From: Cupriavidus basilensis
Lineage (GTDB): Bacteria > Pseudomonadota > Gammaproteobacteria > Burkholderiales > Burkholderiaceae
DNA length: 33,367 nucleotides
Assembly: GCF_029335485.1 (NCBI RefSeq)
Contig: NZ_JARJLM010000090.1
Span: 1 to 33,367 of the forward strand
Reading direction: 5' to 3'
The notes under the pieces: generated by a model
Database searches by the model: none
What the model was told of the DNA's origin: nothing
The model's input: only the letters and a program-made list of their open reading frames with translations
Translations under genes and position numbers: made by a program
Shown: positions 25,321 to 32,649 of the stretch, piece after piece
Layout: each line of letters opens with the position of its first letter
Position numbering within the stretch: the first letter of the stretch is position 1

Positions 25321-26628
25321 ATGTCCACCATCAGCAGTACCGCCGGAGCAGATAGCGCGCTTACGCAAGCTCGCCCCCTGACCGGACAGGATTACAAAAC
25401 GCTTGCCCTTGCCGCTCTCGGGGGCGCGCTCGAATTCTACGATTTCATTATTTTTGTCTTCTTCGCCACCGTCATCGGGCAATTGTTCTTCCCGCCATCG
25501 GTGCCGGACTGGCTGCGCCAGCTGCAGACCTTCGGCATTTTTGCCGCCGGCTACCTGGCGCGCCCGCTGGGCGGCATCATCATGGCCCACTTCGGCGACC
25601 TGCTTGGCCGCAAGAAGATGTTCACGCTGTCGATCCTGCTGATGTCGGTGCCCACGCTGCTGATGGGCCTGCTGCCGACCTACCATGCGATCGGCCTGCT
25701 GGCGCCGGTGGCGCTGCTGCTGCTACGCGTGATGCAAGGCGCCGCCGTGGGCGGCGAAGTGCCCGGCGCCTGGGTGTTCGTGTCCGAGCACGTGCCGGCA
25801 CGGCGCACCGGCTACGCCTGCGGCACGCTGACCGCGGGCCTGACCGCCGGCATCCTGCTGGGCTCGCTGGTGGCCACCGGCATCAATACCATCTTCACCC
25901 CGGCAGAGCTGGTGGACTGGGGATGGCGCGTACCCTTCCTGCTGGGCGGCGTGTTCGGCATCGGCTCGATGTACCTGCGCCGCTGGCTGCATGAAACCCC
26001 GGTGTTCGCCGAACTGCAGAAGCGCAAGGCGCTGGCCGCGGAGATGCCGCTCAAGGCTGTGGTGCGCGATCACCGCGGCGCGGTGGCGGTGTCGATGCTG
26101 CTGACCTGGATGCTGTCAGCCGGCATCGTGGTGGTGATCCTGATGACCCCTACCTTCCTGCAGAAGATCTACGGCTTCGATGCGCGTACCGCACTGGTGG
26201 CCAATAGCGTGGCCACGCTTTGCCTGACCATCGGCTGCGTGGTCGCCGGACTGATGGCCGACAAGGTCGGCCCGAGAGTCACCCTGTTCGGTGGCGGCCT
26301 GCTGCTGGCGATCAGCTCCTATATCTTCTACAGCACCATCCACACCCGCCCGGACCTGCTGATGCCGCTGTATGCGCTGGCCGGCTTTTTCGTGGGCACC
26401 ATCGGCGCGGTGCCGTACGTGCTGGTGAAAGCGTTTCCGGCCCAGGTGCGCTTCTCGGGGCTGTCGTTCTCTTACAACCTGTCGTACGCGATTTTTGGCG
26501 GCCTGACCCCGATGATCGTCACGCTGATGCTCAAGAACGAGCCCCTCGCCCCCGCTTATTATGTAGTGGCACTGTGCCTGCTGGGCATGGTGACGGCGCT
26601 GTTCGTCAAGGACCGCTCGCTCGCCTGA
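25321..26628 (+). CDS. MFS transporter, metabolite:H+ symporter (MHS) family
   Basis: 435 residues with 12 membrane helices. MHS-type features are ALGGALEFYDFIIFVFFA in TM1, ARPLGGIIMAHFGDLLGRKK after TM2, the RVMQGAAVGGEVPGAWVFVSEH segment in TM4-5, and GLMADKVGPRV in the second half. Family members take up carboxylates, osmolytes or shikimate with protons; the substrate here cannot be assigned. The ATG at 25321 fits the family N-terminus; a GTG at 25276 is an alternative, and neither has a strong ribosome site. It is monocistronic, ending at a strong terminator shared with the convergent esterase. Confidence 0.88.
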   Translation: MSTISSTAGADSALTQARPLTGQDYKTLALAALGGALEFYDFIIFVFFATVIGQLFFPPSVPDWLRQLQTFGIFAAGYLARPLGGIIMAHFGDLLGRKKMFTLSILLMSVPTLLMGLLPTYHAIGLLAPVALLLLRVMQGAAVGGEVPGAWVFVSEHVPARRTGYACGTLTAGLTAGILLGSLVATGINTIFTPAELVDWGWRVPFLLGGVFGIGSMYLRRWLHETPVFAELQKRKALAAEMPLKAVVRDHRGAVAVSMLLTWMLSAGIVVVILMTPTFLQKIYGFDARTALVANSVATLCLTIGCVVAGLMADKVGPRVTLFGGGLLLAISSYIFYSTIHTRPDLLMPLYALAGFFVGTIGAVPYVLVKAFPAQVRFSGLSFSYNLSYAIFGGLTPMIVTLMLKNEPLAPAYYVVALCLLGMVTALFVKDRSLA

Positions 26629-26676
26629 GTCAGCGGCTTACGGCCGGCGCCTGCCAAGAACAGGATGCCGGTACGG

Positions 26677-26712
26677 AAAAAGGGAGGGCCGCAACTGCGG
26701 CCCTCCCTTTTT
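26677..26712. terminator. Bidirectional Rho-independent terminator
   Basis: A perfect 16-bp stem (26677-26692 with 26697-26712) and a 4-base AACT loop. The stem ends with five A:T pairs, so both strands show GC-rich hairpin plus T-tract. It lies between the convergent MHS transporter and esterase genes and serves both. Confidence 0.95.
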
Positions 26713-26738
26713 GCGTCCGGCACTGGCCGGGCTGGCGT

Positions 26739-27908
26739 CTAGCGCCGATGTTGCCTGAAGAACTCCCACATCAGCGCACTGGCATCCGGGCCGATCGGCG
26801 CGTGATAGGCGTAATCGCCATCGCCGCCGCTCCAGGCATGGTCCAGGCCGGCAACCTCGCATAATTCGACCAGTTCCCGGTTCCAGGTACCAAAGCTGGC
26901 TTCCAGGTAGTCGCCTGCAGGCAGGCTCGGGGTGGCCTCATGGCCATTGGCGGCTTCCGTCGCCTCCGCCCCCTGAACCTCTCCTTCATCCCCGGCTACG
27001 GCGCAAGCACCGGCGAGGTGCCGCGCCGCGCCGCTGCTCATCCGTTCGTCGAGCCGGTCCGTCATGCCGTTATACGCCAGGAACTGGCGTGCCAGCAGGC
27101 GCGCATTGACCGGATGCACAGCCTCGTCGGCCATGCCGTGGAGCACGATGGCCGGCATCTTCGGCCCGCCCGGCGAGACGCCCGCGGCATCCAGCAGCAA
27201 GGCGGGGGCGACCGTAGTGCCATGCTGCATGGCGCGCAAGGCATCGCTGGGGGTGCACGCCGCGCCAATCACGACGCCGGAATGCAGGCCGACCGCGGCA
27301 ACCTTCTCCGGATAGCGCAAAGCCACCACCGCCGCCATGCTGGCGCCGGCGGACAATCCCGCCAGGTACACCTGGTCGGCCCGGACATCCCGCCGCGCTG
27401 CCAGCGCATCGATCAGCACGGCCAGCGCCTGCGCCTCGCGCCCGCCTTCCGCGGCGCCGAGGTCGAACCATTGCCAGCAGCGCTGCATCTGGCGCCGCAA
27501 CGGTTGCTGCGGATAAGCCACCATGAAGCCCTCGCGCTCGGCGAGGGCGTTCATCCGGGTGCCCGCGGCCAGGTCCTCCGGCTTCTGCCGGCAGCCGTGC
27601 AGCATCACCACCAGCGGCATGGGCCTTTTGGGCGCGCGCGCCGGCACATACAGCCAGTAGGACAAGCGGGGGACCAGTTCGCCGGGCAGCGGTGCCAGGC
27701 GGTGATGGTGGGATGCCCATTCGCCCGGCAACGGCTGGCGCGATGGCAGCGGCGGCGACGCCGGTGAGCGGGCTCGCAGGCGGGGGACTGCGGGGTTGAG
27801 GGTAGCGATACGGTTAATCCACGTTTGAAGTTGGCGCGCGGTCTGGGGCTGCACCCGGCTGAGCTGCCGGAGTTGCGCATGCCAGTCCGCCGAAAGGCTT
27901 TTGGCCAT
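26739..27908 (-). CDS. PHB depolymerase / feruloyl esterase family alpha/beta hydrolase
   Basis: 389 residues. The esterase-PHB family core is visible: VVMLHGCRQKPEDLAAGT (oxyanion-hole region), NALAEREGFMVAYPQQ, nucleophile S186 in YLAGLSAGASM, acid D261 in LHGMADEAVHP, and catalytic H357 in GLDHAWSGGD. There is no signal peptide; the N-terminus is Arg/Gln-rich and soluble, so an intracellular location is likely. Family members cleave short-chain polyhydroxyalkanoate or aromatic esters. An insertion rich in Glu/Ala lies around residues 300-325. ATG at 27908; upstream signal is weak. Transcribed divergently from the FNR-type regulator. Confidence 0.88.
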   Translation of the reverse strand: MAKSLSADWHAQLRQLSRVQPQTARQLQTWINRIATLNPAVPRLRARSPASPPLPSRQPLPGEWASHHHRLAPLPGELVPRLSYWLYVPARAPKRPMPLVVMLHGCRQKPEDLAAGTRMNALAEREGFMVAYPQQPLRRQMQRCWQWFDLGAAEGGREAQALAVLIDALAARRDVRADQVYLAGLSAGASMAAVVALRYPEKVAAVGLHSGVVIGAACTPSDALRAMQHGTTVAPALLLDAAGVSPGGPKMPAIVLHGMADEAVHPVNARLLARQFLAYNGMTDRLDERMSSGAARHLAGACAVAGDEGEVQGAEATEAANGHEATPSLPAGDYLEASFGTWNRELVELCEVAGLDHAWSGGDGDYAYHAPIGPDASALMWEFFRQHRR

Positions 27909-28105
27909 GAAGACTCCTGCCGTCTACATTGTTGCGATGCAGCATAACACACCCTCCGACGGGGGGATGGTGTCGTTTTCCCGTCACACGCAGCGAAAAC
28001 CAGGCAATAGTGAAGAGAGCGCCGCCTGACAGCATTCCCGCCGGAATCGCCGCTGGCGAAGAAATTCTTTAAGGCAGCTCATCAAAGAATGCAGATCACT
28101 AAAAG

Positions 28106-28133
28106 TTAGGTGCAGATAGGGGCCGGTTATACT
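28106..28133 (+). promoter_or_regulatory. Candidate promoter of the FNR-type regulator
   Basis: TTAGGT (28106-28111) and TATACT (28128-28133) are separated by 16 bp, about 35 bp before the start codon. The 260-bp divergent spacer contains an ATCAA half-site (28081-28085) but no complete TTGAT-N4-ATCAA box. Confidence 0.4.
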
Positions 28134-28168
28134 GCCGTCGCGTGTATCGCAGGCAACTGGAGAATGTC

Positions 28169-28987
28169 ATGACCACGCCCCAGGCAGATAAGCCAAGCTG
28201 CTCGCTGTGTCTCTTCCAGCGGATCTGCCGTAACGCCGGCGCCACACCGGCCCTGGATTCGCCTGAACGCAGCCTGAGTCCGGCCAGCATGCTGTGGCGC
28301 GCGGGCGAAACCGTGCACCGTCAGGGACGGCCCGTGCTGGCCGTATTTCCCGTGCATGACGGCAGCGCGAAATCCGTCTTCGAATCGCCGCTGGGATGGC
28401 GCCAGGTGACCGCCTTTGCGCACCCGGGCGACGTGCTGGGCCTGGAGGACCATGACAGCCAGGCCCACTGCACCAGCGCGGTGGCCATGCAGGACACACG
28501 CTGCTGCGTGGTGCCGATCGAGGCCGTGCGCGCGCACCTGCTGCGCGCCGAGTACAGGGAACCGATGCTACGCACGCTACGCCGCAATACCGAGCGCGAG
28601 CGCACCCTGCTGGTTGCGATCGGCTCGATGAAAGCAGCCCAGCGGCTTGCCATGCTGCTGCTCGACCTGGCCAGCGAGCAGCGTCGCCGCGGCAATTCAG
28701 GGGCGGCGCTGACGCTGGCGATGTCGCGCAACGATATCGCCAGCTACCTTGGCCTGACCCTGGAAACCGTGTCCCGGCTGCTTGCGCGCTTTGCATCGGT
28801 TGGGCTGATCACGATACGGCAGCGGCAATTGCACATCGTCGATCCGGCTGGACTGAGCGCGGTCTATGAAGATCCGGAGCGGGTGCCGATCCGCCCGCCC
28901 GCGGCCGAACCCGACAGCTCGCCGGCGATCGCGCCATCCAAGCCACTACCCTTGCGCCCCGGCACGGCAGGCCCCGCTCTGGCGTAG
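28169..28987 (+). CDS. FNR-type CRP-family regulator with 4Fe-4S cysteine set
   Basis: 272 residues from the ATG at 28169 (TGGAGA upstream). The N-terminal cysteines C11, C14 and C20 have the C-x2-C-x5-C spacing of FNR, and C113 in CCVVPIEAV aligns with FNR's fourth ligand (CEIPFE). A cyclic-nucleotide-fold sensor domain (about 40-150) and dimer helix precede the winged helix with SRNDIASYLGLTLETVSRLL. This has the E-x2-SR recognition residues of FNR, predicting TTGAT-N4-ATCAA targets. A Pro-rich tail of about 40 residues extends past the usual end. It should act as an oxygen-responsive regulator. It is monocistronic and not part of an oxidase operon here. Confidence 0.9.
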   Translation: MTTPQADKPSCSLCLFQRICRNAGATPALDSPERSLSPASMLWRAGETVHRQGRPVLAVFPVHDGSAKSVFESPLGWRQVTAFAHPGDVLGLEDHDSQAHCTSAVAMQDTRCCVVPIEAVRAHLLRAEYREPMLRTLRRNTERERTLLVAIGSMKAAQRLAMLLLDLASEQRRRGNSGAALTLAMSRNDIASYLGLTLETVSRLLARFASVGLITIRQRQLHIVDPAGLSAVYEDPERVPIRPPAAEPDSSPAIAPSKPLPLRPGTAGPALA

Positions 28988-29111
28988 GACGGACACGGAC
29001 AGCACCTCCCTGCAAACGCGGCTATGTTCGGGCTATGCCGCAACACGCGACGGGGAAAAGGAACACCTCGCCGGTCCCGGGCTGGCAGCCGACATTGTTT
29101 CCGGTATCAAA

Positions 29112-29642
29112 ATGCGGAACTCCCCTTTCGCGGCATGCGCCCGCCTGGCGCTTCTCGCCTGCCTGATGGCTGCCGGGCTAATACCGGCAGTCGCCGTGCA
29201 AACCAGTCCAGCCGTTTCGTTATCGACGCTGGCAAGACTGCTGCTTGGCACGGTGCAGGGGAAAAGCACGGGCATGAGCGGCGTCACGCGGCTGACCGGC
29301 GGGGGCAGTACCGCAGATGCCGAGCTCAAGGCGGCATGCCTGGAACTGACGAGGGCGGGACCGTTCGCGCTGGATGGCGCGACGCGCCTGGAGGGCTGCA
29401 GCGTGGCACCGGGCAAACGCGTGGTGTTTCGCCTTAGCCTGGCCGGCGTGGATGCCACGCGGGAGGGCACGGTCGCCTTCATGGCCAGCGCTCGCCCCAT
29501 ACTGGAGCGGGGCATCTGCCGCAACCCCGATGTACCGGTGCTGGGCCGGCTCGGCGTCACACTCAACTATCGCTACATGGGAATCGGCGAACTGCCGGTG
29601 GGCGAAGTCACCATTGCGCCGAACCGCTGCGAGGCGAAGTAA
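29112..29642 (+). CDS. Exported protein of unknown function
   Basis: 176 residues. A signal peptide (about residues 1-28, hydrophobic core LALLACLMAAGLIPAVA) precedes a mature domain with four cysteines, seen in ACLELTRAG, LEGCSVAPG, GICRNPD and APNRCEA, which could form two disulphides. The segment DGATRLEGCSVAPGKRVVFR looks beta-rich. I do not recognise the family. No clear ribosome site precedes the ATG at 29112. It converges on another small exported protein 41 bp away. Confidence 0.65.
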   Translation: MRNSPFAACARLALLACLMAAGLIPAVAVQTSPAVSLSTLARLLLGTVQGKSTGMSGVTRLTGGGSTADAELKAACLELTRAGPFALDGATRLEGCSVAPGKRVVFRLSLAGVDATREGTVAFMASARPILERGICRNPDVPVLGRLGVTLNYRYMGIGELPVGEVTIAPNRCEAK

Positions 29643-29683
29643 GACCTATCCGGAACCGGCGTCGCGGCCTGCCTTGCGGCGCC

Positions 29684-30052
29684 TCAGCGTTTTTGCTGGG
29701 CACACTCCTGGCGATACGCCTCATTGAGTTGCTTGCGATCCGCCTGCCGCTCCAGCATCGGGTGGGAACCGCCGTCGGGGGTTGTCACGCTGGATTTGCT
29801 GGCAGACCATTGCGGCCCGGACGGCAGCGCATTGATCTTGTCGAGCAATGCCTGGCAATGGGTGCGCTGCGCCGGGGTAAGGGTGCCGTCCGCCGCCGGG
29901 CCGGCATTGTCGGTGGCCGGGTCCAGCAGGATCCGGGGCGGCGGCGGGGCGACCATCGGCGCGGGGACTTCCAGTTCGGCGGCGCGGCCAGCCTGGCCCG
30001 CCAGCAAGCCAAAGCCCAGGACGACAGCCATGGCGATCGAAGCCCGTTTCAT
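29684..30052 (-). CDS. Small exported protein of unknown function
   Basis: 122 residues. Signal peptide (about 1-24, AVVLGFGLLAGQAGRAA) followed by a Pro-rich stretch (PAPMVAPPPPRILLDP) and a charged helical region with two cysteines (THCQALL, YRQECAQQKR). No family recognised. The ATG at 30052 is preceded by GGAGAA at good spacing; an open frame further upstream has no conserved sequence. Periplasmic location inferred. Confidence 0.7.
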   Translation of the reverse strand: MKRASIAMAVVLGFGLLAGQAGRAAELEVPAPMVAPPPPRILLDPATDNAGPAADGTLTPAQRTHCQALLDKINALPSGPQWSASKSSVTTPDGGSHPMLERQADRKQLNEAYRQECAQQKR

Positions 30053-30187
30053 TTCAGTTCTCCAAAGCGGAGGGGCAAACGCCCCGGACAGTATTCCAGT
30101 GGTCGCCTTGCCGATAGATACCGAAAGACACGCGTGTTTCCGATGTTCCTCCCCGGAGGCCGGCAAAATCGGGACTGAACCCCGGAC

Positions 30188-30478
30188 TTAGCTTCGTTCC
30201 TTGCCGTTGCCGGCACGACCATTGCCATTGCGCATCGACTCAAGCTTGAGCAGCGCATCCGCAAGCATACTCTTAAGTCGCGTGTTTTCCTCCTGCAGGT
30301 CGCGCAGCTTGCGGCCGTCGCGCCCCTCGCTCCCCGCGGCCTTGCCGTACTTGATGCGCCAGCCGTAGAAAGACGCATCGCTGAATCCATAGCGCGCGCA
30401 TAGCTCGCGAACCGGCACGCCGGCAGCGCCCTCCGCCAGGTATGCGCGGATCTGTTCCTCCGAAAAACGTCTGTTCAC
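30188..30478 (-). CDS. Solitary IS3-family OrfA-like HTH protein
   Basis: 96 residues from a GTG at 30478 with GGAGG six bases upstream. The sequence NRRFSEEQIRAYLAEG, then VPVRELCARYGFSDASFYGW, is the helix-turn-helix of IS3-type transposase OrfA (HTH_Tnp_1). A leucine-rich coiled coil follows (KLRDLQEENTRLKSMLADAL), ending in a basic Gly/Asn tail. No orfB with the DDE catalytic domain and no terminal inverted repeats are visible nearby. It could be an insertion-sequence remnant or a domesticated DNA-binding protein. The intact start, ribosome site and full coiled coil favour a maintained gene. Confidence 0.7.
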   Translation of the reverse strand: MNRRFSEEQIRAYLAEGAAGVPVRELCARYGFSDASFYGWRIKYGKAAGSEGRDGRKLRDLQEENTRLKSMLADALLKLESMRNGNGRAGNGKERS

Positions 30479-31383
30479 CGCCAGCCTCCGCTCGCAAAAG
30501 CCACTCGCGCCGTTGCGCGTGCATGGCCCGTTTCCCCCTGCCGGCAAAGTTACCACCAGTGCCGCAAAAGGCAATTCAGTGTGTTCAAGCCGAGAGTTAA
30601 GCAATTTTTCGTGGCGCCGGTCGCGGACTCCGGCGTGGATGTGCCGAGACAAGCCTGGCGGCTTTTCCATGGCGCATCGGGAGGCAATACAACGATTTCA
30701 AACTGTGAGCTAAACCATTTTTAATTCTAGTTCCGGAAAAATCCAAACTGGAAAATCCGCTACTGAAAAGCACCATCGTATCCGCGCGGGTATTTCATCC
30801 TCCCTTGATTCCCGCGCTGGTTCTGATAGATGAAAAATGGCCCACTCCTGCCATGACAGGGCAATGAAACGCCTTGAAATTCCCGGGCAGCCCCGCCGGC
30901 ACGGCAAGTCATGTTTCGCAAGGCACGTCGCTTAATGTCTTCATGTTCGAACAAAAAGAACTTTTAGGCACGGATTTAGAGGATGGCATTGGGGCGGTGT
31001 ACTGGCAAGATTGAAAATTCTGTATTAACCTTGCCTGGCATTAACTAAATTTCGATCGTCGGCAACCGAGCCTCGCGCCTCGGGCAAGACCGGCGACGAG
31101 ACGCGCAACGCGAAGCCGGCCGGCTATGGATTTTGTCAGCGCTGCCGTCCAAATTCCGGGCCACAGTAAAGAGGAAATGCTTTGTCATGTCCCCATTTGC
31201 GCTGGGATATTTTCAAGATTGCCGCGCCTTGCCGCTGTGCCGGGCCCGTGCCCGCCGCCGTCTTTTCAGGCCCACCACCAATTTCGCGGTATGGCGCGGC
31301 GCCTGACCGGATAGCCCCCTGCCCGGCACGGGTGGTAGCCGGAAGAAAACAAAAAAACAAGTCTCAAATCGGGAGAAGTTGCC
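30479..31383. other. 905-bp noncoding region, AT-richer than its surroundings
   Basis: No frame here looks protein-like on either strand. From about 30590 to 31070 the base composition is visibly more AT-rich than the neighbouring genes. A direct repeat of ATTAAC (31024-31029 and 31040-31045, 16 bp apart) and several A/T runs are present. It may contain the LysR promoter, long regulatory DNA or a small RNA, or be the remnant of an inserted element. Confidence 0.6.
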
Positions 31384-32346
31384 ATGCGGCACGTCAGCAC
31401 CAAGCTCTTGCACGTCTTCGTCTTGTTGATGGAATACCGGGATCTCGGCGCCGTCGCGGCCTGCACGCAGGGCCGGATTCCAACCATTGCCTACAGCCTG
31501 GCGCGCCTGCGCGAGATCACCGGCGACCCGCTGTTCATCAAGCGCAACGGAACGCTCGAGCCAACCGCGCACGCTCTCAGGCTGGAGCAGACTGCCCGCC
31601 AGATCCTTTCGAAATGGGCTCACCTGGTGCGCCCCGTTACCGCGACGGCCGAAGCCGCGACGCCCCATCGCCGTATCGCCATCGGCTTTTCACCGTCGAT
31701 CGGAGATCCTGTCATCACGGAAATCCTCACGACCCTGTGCGAGCGCTTTCCCGATGACCGCTTCATGACCCGCCCCGTCTTTGCCGACGCGGCACTGGCC
31801 GCGCAACTAGATAGCGGAGAGCTGGATTGTGCTTTTGTGGCCGACAGCCACTATGTGCCCGAGCAGGTGGCGCAGCACAATATCCTGGCAACGCCGCGCC
31901 GCCTGGTTACCGCCATCCGGCACGGCAGCTACGACAATGCGCAGGACCCGCACGAGTGGATCCTGCTGCAGGAAGACACCGAACCCGGCAGCCCGCTACA
32001 GGGTTTCCTGAACCGGCTGGCGCACGATCCCGCTTACCGGGAAACCGTGGTGCCCTCCTGGCACACGCAGGTTGCGTTACTGCTTGCGGCAGGCGGCGTT
32101 TGCCCGCTGCTGGACTTCAACGTACCGCTGGTCACTCGCCATCACAGGATACATCTGCTGACACCGCCGGGCGGTTTCCCCGAATGGGCCGCCTTGCACT
32201 TCTGGACGCCGGTCCGCGCCAACGCCGGCAAGGCCCTGCGCGGCATCATGGAGATCGGGACCAGCATCCTGCGCAATCCGGTCAACGCCATCGATCACCG
32301 CCGCCAGGCCCTGAAACAGGAACAGCGCACCGCCTACGCTGCCTGA
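31384..32346 (+). CDS. LysR-family transcriptional regulator
   Basis: 320 residues. The N-terminal winged HTH is in the NahR/NodD-like style: LLHVFVLLMEYRDLGAVAAC, then IAYSLARLREITGDPLFIKR and GTLEPTAHA. The periplasmic-binding-like effector domain spans about 95-300 (RRIAIGFSPSIGDPVI; LDSGELDCAFVAD). Two residues are odd in the HTH: the usual SQPA/TQPA recognition start is replaced by RIPTIAYS. GGGAGAAG precedes the ATG. It is followed by an RcsB-like regulator on the same strand after a 303-bp structured spacer. The effector is unknown. Confidence 0.9.
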   Translation: MRHVSTKLLHVFVLLMEYRDLGAVAACTQGRIPTIAYSLARLREITGDPLFIKRNGTLEPTAHALRLEQTARQILSKWAHLVRPVTATAEAATPHRRIAIGFSPSIGDPVITEILTTLCERFPDDRFMTRPVFADAALAAQLDSGELDCAFVADSHYVPEQVAQHNILATPRRLVTAIRHGSYDNAQDPHEWILLQEDTEPGSPLQGFLNRLAHDPAYRETVVPSWHTQVALLLAAGGVCPLLDFNVPLVTRHHRIHLLTPPGGFPEWAALHFWTPVRANAGKALRGIMEIGTSILRNPVNAIDHRRQALKQEQRTAYAA

Positions 32347-32422
32347 CCGGCACGCGCTGCACGGCAACACCTCTGCCCGCGGGCTGCCGGATATGCCAGC
32401 CCACGCCGACGCCCATCCAAAT

Positions 32423-32436
32423 TGAGAATAGTCTCA
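32423..32436. promoter_or_regulatory. Palindrome TGAGA-N4-TCTCA before the structured leader
   Basis: TGAGAATAGTCTCA has perfect 5-bp arms and resembles a Fur-like or dimeric-regulator site (one base shorter than TGAGAATnnTTCTCA). A TATTCT -10-like element at 32460-32465 would start transcription near 32472, the foot of the first hairpin; no good -35 is visible. A regulator-dependent promoter is possible. Confidence 0.35.
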
Positions 32437-32471
32437 GACCGAATGCCGGAATCGGCGCTTATTCTCCATAG

Positions 32472-32520
32472 GCACCTTCCGCTTCTCGTTCGTCCGAGCA
32501 AGGCATGCGGCAGAAGGTGC
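32472..32520 (+). other. First leader hairpin upstream of the RcsB-like gene
   Basis: GCACCTTC (32472-32479) pairs perfectly with GAAGGTGC (32513-32520), extended by CGC/GCG with a small bulge. The enclosed segment contains its own CTCG/CGAG hairpin. It precedes a terminator-like stem by 17 bases. Confidence 0.5.
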
Positions 32521-32537
32521 TTTGTTCCTGTGCTGTT

Positions 32538-32572
32538 CGCGCCGCGCGACCTTGGCCGTGCGGCGCGTTTTT
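32538..32572 (+). terminator. Rho-independent terminator / possible attenuator
   Basis: CGCGCCGC (32538-32545) pairs with GCGGCGCG (32560-32567), followed by TTTTT. It is 190 bp after the LysR stop and 78 bp before the RcsB-like start. It may end the LysR transcript, end a short RNA starting near 32472, or act as an attenuator for the downstream gene. Confidence 0.75.
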
Positions 32573-32593
32573 GCCAGCCATTCAACCTTGCGA

Positions 32594-32643
32594 CAGGGAT
32601 GTATGGCCCAAGGGATCGGGCATCCCTGCGCTCGCGCGCGAGC
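32594..32643 (+). promoter_or_regulatory. Mutually exclusive hairpins over the translation start of the RcsB-like gene
   Basis: CAGGGATG (32594-32601) can pair with CATCCCTG (32621-32628). The internal GGGAT (32612-32616) competes for the same ATCCC (32622-32626). Next comes a perfect 14-bp palindrome GCTCGCGCGCGAGC (32630-32643), six bases before the ATG at 32650, where a ribosome site would be expected. None is present. Confidence 0.45.
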
Positions 32644-32649
32644 ACTGCT

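Noticed and set aside
21836-25381. Plus-strand open frame of 1181 codons
   Set aside because: It is antisense to the DUF748 gene, whose protein is coherent. The plus-strand translation is Arg/His/Gly-rich without domains, the usual shadow of a high-GC gene.
25088-25381. Possible peptide starting at the ATG at 25088, upstream of the MHS transporter
   Set aside because: No ribosome site, protein-unlike composition, and it overlaps the transporter start in another frame.
28060-28168. FNR box for autoregulation of the FNR-type gene
   Set aside because: Only one ATCAA half-site; no partner TTGAT at the required 4-bp spacing.
32423-32436. Definite Fur box
   Set aside because: The palindrome is one base short of the usual TGAGAAT-n-ATTCTCA style and has only 5-bp arms, so it is kept as an unassigned palindrome.
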